From NCBI GenBank assembly GCA_002118135.1, contig BDIU01000440.1, positions 1 to 50,303 of the forward strand: a stretch of DNA of 50,303 bases, in the 5' to 3' direction. This document shows, in pieces, positions 41,601-50,303 of the stretch; the stretch's first letter is position 1, and the number at the start of each line of letters is the position of its first letter. The stretch is from Trebouxia sp. TZW2008. Its lineage: Eukaryota; Chlorophyta; Trebouxiophyceae; Trebouxiales; Trebouxiaceae. A program made the position numbers and the translations under genes. Below the pieces are notes generated by a model, which saw only the letters and a program-made list of their open reading frames with translations, ran no database searches and had not been told where the DNA came from.

Positions 41601-44600
41601 GCATTGCCCTCTGGCTGGAGCCCTAATACCCATGCCAGCTCAGGGGGCAGGTCCCCAAAGGCTGGGAGTGCAGGAATTTCTGACACAGGAGGCTGCGCTT
41701 GAGCCCATGGGGTAATCTTTGGTTGCTCAGCAACTGTCCTGGGGTACATTAGGGGGGCAGAGGCGGGCTCAGTGGGGGCGCTGGAGTTGGGACCCAGCTG
41801 TGGCGTAGACACACGGCCCGCTTGCATCCCTCTTGATGCTTGCGGCCGGGCCTGGTGCTCAGCAAGGGCTTGGGGTTGTGCCTGAGGGGATCCCCCTTGC
41901 CCTGCTGCAGGAGCCCCAACTGCAGCCGCCACAGGATCTGCCGCAGCATCTACTGGGACAGACCCAAACTGCCAACGCTGTTGTCTTGCAGGCTGGGCCT
42001 TGCTATGGCCCTGCTGCTGCTGAGGCTTGACAGCTTGTGGCCTCTGCTGCTGCTGCCACTGCTGCGCTTGCTGCTTAGGCTTAGCAGCTGGTGGCTGCTG
42101 CTGCAGCTGCTGCCACTGCCGCTGCTGCTGCCTGGGCTTGGCAGCCTGTGGCCGCCACTGCTGCTGCTGCTGCTGCTGCTGGCGTTGCTGCTGGGCCTGA
42201 GGCAGCTTTGATGGCCTACCACCTGTTGAATATAGCATAAAGTTCAGACATAAGCATTTACAGGTATCACAGTCATGGCCATGATATGTTTCTAGTCATG
42301 TCAGCTAGATGCCAGAATAGGTGCATTGCTCAAAGGATCACCTGCAAGTGGGCTGCACATGCTACAACAACACAGCTTGCTTGCATGATGGCAACACAGC
42401 AGCAACAGCTGTGTACATGGCTTTCGAGCAACATGACATGCAGCAATGCAATTGTCAGCGGTATTCAGTACTCAAAAGACCATACAACGCTTCCTGTGCA
42501 TGTTCAGCACCCAACAAGTTGCTTTGCAACCCAGCACACAGCACATTGCCACAGCTTATGAGATCAAAGAATCGCCCTGATGTGACTGTATTGCTGCTCA
42601 CCTGTTGAAGCGTTGTTGCCCGCCCCTCTAGCAGCAGCAGCATTAGGGGCCTGGCCTGAGGGCCCTCTTGTACCAGCAGCCTTGAGCCCCTGGCCTGAGG
42701 GCACAGCCTTTTGGGGTCCCGCCCCAGCCCGAATGCTAGCAACTTGGGCTGCCAGCACTGCCTTCTTGACATCAGTCACCTGCAAGCTAGCCGTGATTGT
42801 CGAGTACAGTAAACTTTTTGACGATGCAGTTTCGAAACTTGTATGTGGGTGGATCATGGTTTGCACCAACAAATGCTGTTGTCCTTGCAAAGCACTGCAA
42901 TGCTCATATTGACTGCATGCATTGCAGCTGGTGAACATAGCATGCTGCCTTGATGTCTACAGAAAACACCTTGAGCAATAGGCACAGATGCATGCACTCA
43001 GAAATAGCCTCCAGCCTAGGCGTGGCTGTGGGGCAACAGAAGCACCTCACTCAAAAATGCAGAAGTGCCATGGATACGCTGCATCTGCAGCATATTGCAG
43101 AACAGTATACACAGGGAGAAGAAAATCACGTGGAGGTAGCTGTCCTCCTTTGGCTTGCTGCTTCTGAGCAGCGCAGCTACAGCTGAATCTGGCTGTTTGG
43201 CCACAGCAGGTGGAAGAATTGCCTGCTTCTGCGCAGATGTGCGCAGCTGGCGAGCCTCTGCCACATTGGCAAGCCAGGCGTGCTGGCACCTCTTCTTCAG
43301 CTGCGCCTGCAAGGACAAACTGGCATGCTTGAGTCAACTGCAAAACAGCATGCTTGATGCAAGATAGAAACAGTACACTCGGTGGAAGTACAAAACAGCA
43401 TGCTTGATCAGGTCAAGCTGCATGAAGAGGTGTCAGGATTGAAAGCCTGATGCTGATGCTCACAATCATACAGTCAGCACACTTTTGCGCTTGAGAAGGG
43501 CAAATTTTGTCTTTGAAGTTTCAAAGGCATCATGACAGGTGAGACCTGTTTGCAGCAAGGCTTTGGCAGCAGCGTCACAAACATGAGTGCAGCAAACCAA
43601 GGATGTCAGCATGAACAGAAGTATCTGCATTGCATGAGGGGCACTTACATCTTGTTTCTAGGGATCATGACAAACAGCTGATGCCAAAGTTTGGCCAGCA
43701 CAATCCACTCAAGTGGCACTTCAGCACGTTTCTAAGATATCACATGCCATGACGCACAGCAAGTTGACCCAATGCTCACCTCACTGAAGGCATTGGCAGA
43801 GAGCAGCTTTTCCCACTGCTCTTTGGCAGCGTCTCTGCAGCAGCAGGAGCAATTTGTGAGCAATATCATGATCGCTGCAGCGCATGATAACGAGGCAAAA
43901 CAAGAATTCCCGACTTGCAGCTTTAATGGCAAGCGCCAAATTGAGTCAAAAGCCCAAATGTTTTGTACTGCAGATTTGGGTCCCCAGATGAATTGTGTGA
44001 ACGCTCTATGACATATGACAATATGCATGGCTTTGGGTGCACATCTATGTACTCAAGGCGTAGTGCCTGCAGTGTAGATCCTGAGGACTGACGAGAAAGT
44101 CAATTCTTCTGCTGCAGCTCAGCACAAATCATATCAGCAACAAGGGTAGCATGCCAGCCAGGAGTCTTGGGAAACTGATATTTACGACTCAACCTGACCT
44201 TGGGATTGACAGATTTTTCATCAACAAAAAAGTGTGGCCAATGTGAGCAAGCTGATTGCAGAACCCGCCTTACTAGCAGTCCCTACAAGTTATGCAGACA
44301 AGCACATCCAGTGTATTACACAAAAACAACAACAAAGGTGCAAAAAGCTGTGGCTGCAATGCAATGGGGACTCACCTCCATGCTGCAAAGATCTGGGCGG
44401 GACGTGGGTCAAAGGCAGCCCTGAACCTGGCCACCACCCTGAGCACCCGGGCGTTGCGACGCCACACCTCCAGGACTCTTACTCCTAGCCTTGCGGCATG
44501 CTGCTGTCTAAGCTGCTCCACTTGTTTCTTCAGCCTTGCGGCCTGCTGCTGCCTGACTTGTTCCTGAGCTGAACGGTAGCTGACCATGACAGCCCGGTAT

Positions 44601-47600
44601 ACCTGCACAGTAGTATCAACACAAAGATGAGCCAAAGATGAAGTTGTTGAGCAGACACGCAGCCATTGAACCAGTTGACACAGGCTAACAGCCCGTATAC
44701 ATGGAGAGGGATAGTCAATCACCACAATTGGTCAAGCATTGAAGTAACCAGGCAATCCACTGGTAAATTGTACACTGCAGGTGCAGTGACAAGGTACATA
44801 CAACTGATCAGGGCTGGGGGTCAAGGTAGGATCTGCAGCCAAGGGATGTGCACGAAGCTTGCAGGCATAGAGAGACATCTGCTTACCAAAGGTGTAGCCC
44901 GCCAGCAGGACCACACGTTGGTGATGGACTCACGCTGCTGGGCAAACTTGTCACCCTGTTGCTGCTGCTGCTGGCAAGCAATGCTGTGTTGCAGAGCAAA
45001 CGCGGCTTGCAGCCGCTTCCAGCGCCGCCTCTCTTGAACAATTCCTTCTGCAGCACTTCTGCAAAAGCAGCGGCAACTCAGCATGTTTGCAAGAACTCGG
45101 GCAGTGATGGGAATGCCTCCTGAAAGAGCTTTGCTGGCGCTAGTGATCAACGACGATACCATTTGACTCACACTCAAGACAGCGCAAGTCTGAGATCTGA
45201 AGCAGGCATAAGCATTGCATGCTGCATACTCATGCATGCTTCTGGATATGCAATGCTATAATGCAAAGATATGTAGTATGCCTGACTATGCAGATACATC
45301 ATCATTGGGCTTTCGTGTTTTGCAGAGCAAGCAGATCAGCACACTATTGACAGGAGACCATGAGAGGTGCATTCAGCTGCAATTTGCCCATTGAATTGCC
45401 TGTTGACTCACCTCCAAGTTTGAAAGCCCACCAGAAGGCACCTCCTACTCACTGCTTGGCTGGCCTGTCGCCCCTGCATGAACATACTTATAATTGAGGC
45501 AGGTGCAGTCCAGTAAGTACACTGTCAACAGTACACTGTCAACAGTACAATGCAATTTGACAGACATGCTGATACAAATTTATAGTTTGTAGTGGCATGT
45601 CGGTGCATTATGAAGTCCAATTGGCTGCTGCAATGGCACATCTCGAACTGTTTCAGTATTAAACAGGATTGATGCTAAACATTAGTGAACTTTCAAATGT
45701 ATCTGCAAGATCATGCAATGTCATCATGCGTGCAATTGCGTTTTACTTTGACTAACTAGGCATCTGGTGCCATCACAGCTGAGCCAACACTGATTGTGTG
45801 CAACGGGAGACATCACAGGTGAACGCGTACCAGCCAATAGCAAACACTGCTAAAATGCAGCACCTGAAGTACCATCGTCGCGTCAGTAGAGAGACAGAGA
45901 CGCCAAACTCAAACAACGATGCCACACACAAACAGCATTGACTTGAGCTGCACAGTGTTGCAATCAAACAATATTACTGGAGATCCTACCTTGGCCCTGC
46001 GGGCGGCCCAGCTCTGCCAGGCAGTGAAACTTTGCAGCACTAGGTCAGGCTGAGGGGCTTTTGGTGGTAGGGCTCTTGCCCTCCTGAACAAGGCATTGGC
46101 TGCATGGCCTCTGACCATGTCAAGCTGCAGGCAAACAAGGAATGAGGTCACAAACTACAGTGAGCTTGTTTGGCATCATCAGACCCAAAATGGCAATGAT
46201 GCGCAGCAAATCTTGTTTTGGACCACTGCTGCAACTGCTGCAGGATGAAATACGATATGCATGAGCTGCTACAATTGCGTGAACACTTCATAATGCTGTT
46301 GCTGCTGATTCAGCGGCCTCACAGGCGTTTGCAGTGCATTTGACACATCTACAAGCATGCCCAGAACACTACAACACATCTGCAACAGATGATCAAACAG
46401 GCCTGCAAGCAATTACTCAGTGATACACAACCACATGCATGCAGTCACTGTTGAAAATCACCTGTTGCTTGTGCTGGCTCTTGGCCCTGGCCATCTCTTC
46501 TGCCTGCAGGATTTTCTCCTGCTCAAAAGCGGCGACCTGCTTCTTCAGAAGGGCTATCTGCTCCTCCAGTGACACAGCCTGCACACATTGCTGTCACAGT
46601 GAGCAACATAAGATGAGACTGTTCTAGCTGATAGTTTCTGTGCAGTGAACAGCAACTGTGAATGTCAAACCACAACATGTAGCAGAGGTATTGTGCTTTG
46701 CAGCGCTTGGTGGTTGTTTCTTATGAGTGTCATGGCGCTCAAGCCTAATGTACAAGGAAACAGACTTGATGTCACTGCCTGATCAGATAAGTTTGTATCA
46801 AGTGAAATGCCTACTCAACTAGTGGAATTGCAGCCAATAAAATGAACGCACAGGCATAGGCAGCAAATGCACTCGACTTGCAGGTTAGTTGCTGACATGA
46901 CAACACTAATGACACACTGGATTCTTAGCCATGGAGGAGCGCTCAAGTCTTCTGCTGCAGTGAGCCCTCTCTATACATCCGCTAAGCTGACAGTCCTAAT
47001 CAAGCAAAAAGTCAGAGCGTTTAGGGAGGTCTCACCTGCTCAAGCCCAAGGTCTGTAGGGCCTGCTGCACCTGCACAGCCCCCCACTGCACTGATGTTGC
47101 TCCTGGGTGCACCCTTCCCATCCACAGCCTCATTTATGCCGCTGACAGCCGAAGCACCCAGCACCACAGCTGCATCCACTGGTGCTGAATTGGACGCTGT
47201 AGGTCCATTGTCTCCAGCACCAGAGCTGATGACAGGGTGGTGTGCTGCAATTAGGCCTGGCTTGACAGAGTCAGCAGCAGCAACTTTGATGGCAGGTTCA
47301 CCCTTGACCTTGCCAGTCTCTGCTGCACGCACCTGAGGTGCTGCAGCTGGTGTCAGGCCATCGCTGACCTCTGCACTGCTGTGAGCACTGTGTGCTGCAC
47401 TTGCTGCTACTTTGACAGCTGCTGCTGCAGTTTGACCATGGACGGGTAAGCTTGGACCATTGCATTCACTTGTGCCATCACCCGCAGGTCCATGGGCAGG
47501 AAGCGCTACATCTGCACCAGCATGCTGCACAGTGCTTGTTGCAAGAGCAGTGGTAGTTTGAGTATGGGGAGGTGATTGGATGACAGCACTCTCCTCATTA

Positions 47601-48528
47601 CTCTCTGTGCTGTGCTTGATGTTGCAGCCTGTTGTGCCTGATGCTATCTGGGGCTGCAAAGTGGAGGGCCTGGAAAGTCCTGGAGACAGGGCTGACTTGA
47701 CTCCAGTGAACTCCGCAGCTGTTGTCTCAGCAGCTGCAGCAACTGCAGTGATGGCAGCCTCCTTGCCGGACGCCGCCTGCTGCAAAGGCTGTGCCTGTGA
47801 GGCTGATTCTGCCAGAGTGCTCACAGAAGACACTTGCTGAATGGACTGACTGTCCACCTCCAAAGGGGGCTGCAATGTCTGCAGGTGCTCCTTGGCCTTG
47901 TCCAGGAAGGCTTCTGTTATGCGCTCAGCCTTTGTAGGCTTGCCTGAATGACAGCCCACATTGTTGGCATGCAGGGTGGTATAAACTTGTACAATGACAA
48001 TGCAGTCATGATGCATTGACATGCGTGAAATGACATAACACAACATGATACCATGACAGTGTCCTTGAGCTTCATCATATTTGCTGAGGCCAACTTATCA
48101 AAGTTGCCAATTTGCCAGGATGTGTTGCGCTCTGAACATGGTGGGAACTGTCTGCACACAGTACTGTGGCTGGTGGGGCATCAACAGCGGCATGCAGACC
48201 TTGGATGTTTGGAACATGCGGCACAAGATAGTGCATAATTCTGAGCACATCAAGAATGCAATCAGTGGCAATGACTCATAGTGATAGAAAGAGGGAGGGA
48301 ACAGGTGTCCATCACAGCACAGTAAGACATACCTGAAGGTGACTTCCAAGCGGTGGCTTGGTCATCACGTGGAGCACCACTTTCTGATGTCCTGCCTGCT
48401 TGCGAAGCCTCTCCAAAACCCTGTGGAAAAGCAATGCCTTTGAGGAGTTCACAGTCTGGCGCTTGGCAACTCAAGCATGAAGGAGATTGCAACACCAGTA
48501 AGCCATCAGAGCTTTTCCTTTCAGCCAT
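38672..48528 (-). CDS. Trp-repeat helical protein with C-terminal OTU-like protease domain
   Basis: Fifteen exons join in phase to 1378 residues: 48528-48333, 47943-47036, 46578-46462, 46124-45990, 45473-45412, 45058-44887, 44602-44376, 43834-43780, 43306-43130, 42779-42602, 42222-41296, 40992-40702, 40209-40016, 39642-39434, 38960-38672. Residues 66-368 are Ala/Ser/Thr-rich and disordered. A coiled coil (LEEQIALLKKQVAAFEQEK) covers about 370-407. Residues 430-650 hold about six helical repeats with a Trp core (SFTAWQSWAARR, VGFQTWR, VWSCWR, VLEVWRR, IFAAWR, QHAWLA), resembling Sfi1/centrin-binding repeats. A polyQ-rich and then Pro-rich linker runs from about 745 to 1051. The OTU-like domain starts near 1140: YVVNVSGCGNCGYTAL gives the catalytic-Cys motif (likely Cys1153, with Cys in place of the usual Asp of DGNC). 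LPYEGHFVAAWP gives the His (H1372). Deubiquitinase activity and centrosome or basal-body association are inferences. Confidence 0.85.
40536..40655. repeat. CA-rich simple repeat
   Basis: Runs of CACACA with CCAACCACACA units (for example ACCACACACACCAACCACAC), in the intron just 5' (in gene orientation 3') of exon 40992-40702 of the OTU-like gene. No function visible. Confidence 0.9.
42030..42205 (-). repeat. CAG-type coding repeat encoding Gln-rich tract
   Basis: On the minus strand CAG and CAA codons dominate, encoding QQQQQQQQ and recurring (R/W)PQAAKPRQQQ, PPAAKPKQQ and RPQAVKPQQQ. The frame is kept through exon 42222-41296. A length-variable disordered linker is likely. Confidence 0.9.
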
Positions 48529-50236
48529 TGGCACTTGAAGCAGTTTTCCACTCAGCACAAGTGTAGCAATACTGCATTGAATGCAAAAGCATGGTACAAG
48601 CCCATCATATCTTGATACACTGCTTCACAGATATGCTGTGATGACACTGGATCCAGTGGTTGTGCACATGGGCTTCAATGTTGCAACATGCATAGTACAG
48701 GATCAAGAATCCAACACATAATGCAGAACACACGACTTCCTGACAGTAGTGTTGCACCATGCGCAACATGAGTGTGTGATATGCATTGCAGAGTGAGTGC
48801 GAGACAACATTAGCGGTCTTGTCACTCAAATTTGAAGCACCTTGATTGGTACAAGTAGCCTCAGATTTGTTGCCAGTGACACTGACAGGAACTAGAGAAA
48901 ATGAGTGTCCGCACACTGCAGCAGGTCATCTCCAGAACAAGCCATGACTTGTGCATAGGAGCACTCAATAATGGCAACAGCCGCTGAAGCATCAAGACCA
49001 ATTTACCATTAGTTTGCAGCTTTGGGCTGGGCAGCTTGCTGCAATGACCAATGTTTCACGTCTGCTGCATGGCTGTCTCAATGACTCAGCCCTTCATGCT
49101 CATTTGAATTTGGGCTTGTCAGGTTTACTCAGCCAATTGCTGGCTTGTTTGCATCAAAAACGTCTGAGCCAAGTCTCGCAAATTTGTGAGTCTTGCAGAA
49201 CACTCCTGATGAAAGACAAGCCAAGACAGCTGTGCTGGCAGTTGATAATACACCTCTAGATCACAAGATTAGTGCAGCCTGGCAACACTTGACTTGTCAT
49301 CTAACGTGTAGATCGTACTGATGCACATCTTTCAGCCGCTGCCGCCATCGAGGGATTGCATGGGATAGCGCGGCCCGCTGCGGCGTGCGATGCATTCGCA
49401 ACCAGCGTTTCGCGCCTTGAACGGGTGACCTAACCAGGCCTTTACACCCCCCGCTTCCCCTGGGGGGAAGAGCACCCAAGACCCCGCACGGCCGAAGGTC
49501 GTGCGTGGGCACCCCACACAAATTTGCATCAAGATCAGTACATTACTAGTGTAACCCACACAAACTGCCCTAGCAGGCCTGCAACCCCCAGTAAACCCTG
49601 CACACACAGTGTGGGCAAACCCCGGATCTTCAGAGGCCCTGTAGAGGCCTGGACCTAACGCCTTTCGCGGCGTGCTACACCCGTCAATTTAGTTACGGTG
49701 TGAGATAAAGGGCCAGACATTTTCTAATACGCTTACCGCCTTGTGAGGCAGTGCGAACTCTGTCGCATTGGCAGCGAAGTGGCAGCGAAGAAGCAGCGTA
49801 TGATGCCACCTTGCTCTAGTAAGTTGCAAGATGTTGCCTTGTTGACAGGCATTGCAGAAACTGAGCAGCATTCAATCATGACAGGCACATGAAAGAGGAG
49901 ACATGTATCTTCAGGCTGAAAATGGCAGATCCCTTTAGTAGAGGCAGCCTGGAAACACACACAGCATCCAAGATGTATTCACTAATGGCTCTGCTTTGTG
50001 CCTGCATCTAGGCTAGTTCAGCTCACAGGCAAAGGTACAAATTGCATGCAAATCAGCCAGATTAAGAGGAATTCATACTGAATCCATCTGGCGTGTCTGC
50101 ACCAGACTGCAGGATGAATGAATGCATCTTAGCACATTTGTGATACATAGAAAATTCCATGTTGATGTGTTTTTGAACTTGAACAAGTCGCAATCCTGAC
50201 ATGATTTTGTATGCAAGTTGCAAGCTTCACTTGCTT
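48529..50236. other. Gene-poor right flank
   Basis: Contains the promoter side of the OTU-like gene. No exon chain, tRNA or rRNA can be supported. Within it, 49330-49690 is visibly richer in G and C than the surroundings and is listed separately. Confidence 0.45.
49330..49690. other. GC-rich island, possible mobile-element fragment or structured RNA
   Basis: Bases 49330-49690 contain CGGCCCGCTGCGGCGTGCGA, a C-run/G-run hairpin (CCCCGCTTCCCCTGGGGGG), CGCACGGCCGAAGGTCGTGCG (a near-perfect 7-bp stem-loop) and GCCTTTCGCGGCGTGCTACA. This differs sharply from the AT-richer flanks. No long open frame or known RNA is recognised. A fragment of a non-autonomous transposon is the most likely alternative. 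Confidence 0.4.
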
Positions 50237-50253
50237 CACACACACACACTTGC

Positions 50254-50303
<50 letters not shown>
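50237..50303. repeat. (CA)n microsatellite at window end
   Basis: A CACACACAC run, interrupted once by TTGCTTCA, then uninterrupted CA from about 50258 to the last base. It may continue beyond the window. Confidence 0.95.

Noticed and set aside
49014..49259. 81-codon plus-strand open frame
   Set aside because: No homology I recognise, no splice partners and no neighbouring signals; likely chance.
1..50303. CRISPR arrays, bacterial operons, rRNA or integrated viral genes
   Set aside because: Nothing of this kind seen; the repeats present are tandem duplications or microsatellites, and all supported genes are intron-rich and nuclear.

Overview
This window is eukaryotic nuclear DNA, most probably from a green alga of the core chlorophytes (a trebouxiophyte is plausible; species not determinable from sequence alone). 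The evidence is two complete light-harvesting chlorophyll-binding genes, dense GT-AG introns whose 3' ends mostly read TGCAG, and TGTAA motifs 80-220 bp after several stop codons. I built gene models by hand by matching splice sites and codon phase. For six of the eight genes every intron joins in phase. The other two are a gene cut by the window edge and one with an unresolved 5' end.

Layout: (1) 2-917 (+), the last two exons of an OTU-like protease gene. (2) 1662-3917 (+), a five-exon secreted Ser/Asp-rich protein. (3) 4819-23184 (+), a 27-exon, 1858-residue chromatin-remodelling subunit with the order WAC, HARE-HTH, PHD, DDT, WHIM, PHD. (4) 28562-24615 (-), mitochondrial phosphate carrier, seven exons. 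(5) 31551-29173 (-) and (6) 31934-33287 (+), two LHCA-type antenna genes in divergent orientation with 382 bp between their start codons. (7) 34144-33697 (-), a small coiled-coil protein. (8) about 34368-37829 (+), a probably plastid-targeted heme-oxygenase-like diiron protein. (9) 48528-38672 (-), a 15-exon, 1378-residue protein with Trp-containing helical repeats, a polyQ stretch and a C-terminal OTU-like domain related to gene 1. The last 1.8 kb has no gene I can support and ends in a CA microsatellite.

The genes do not form one pathway. The window's most distinctive feature is structural. Many introns, above all in the chromatin gene, contain one to four decayed tandem copies of the neighbouring exon edge together with its splice site. 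Copies of an acceptor-side edge always lie upstream of the working exon. Copies of a donor-side edge always lie downstream. This fits intron growth by tandem duplication across splice sites, and at least one copy (36407-36496) is still an intact, phase 0-0, 30-codon potential exon.
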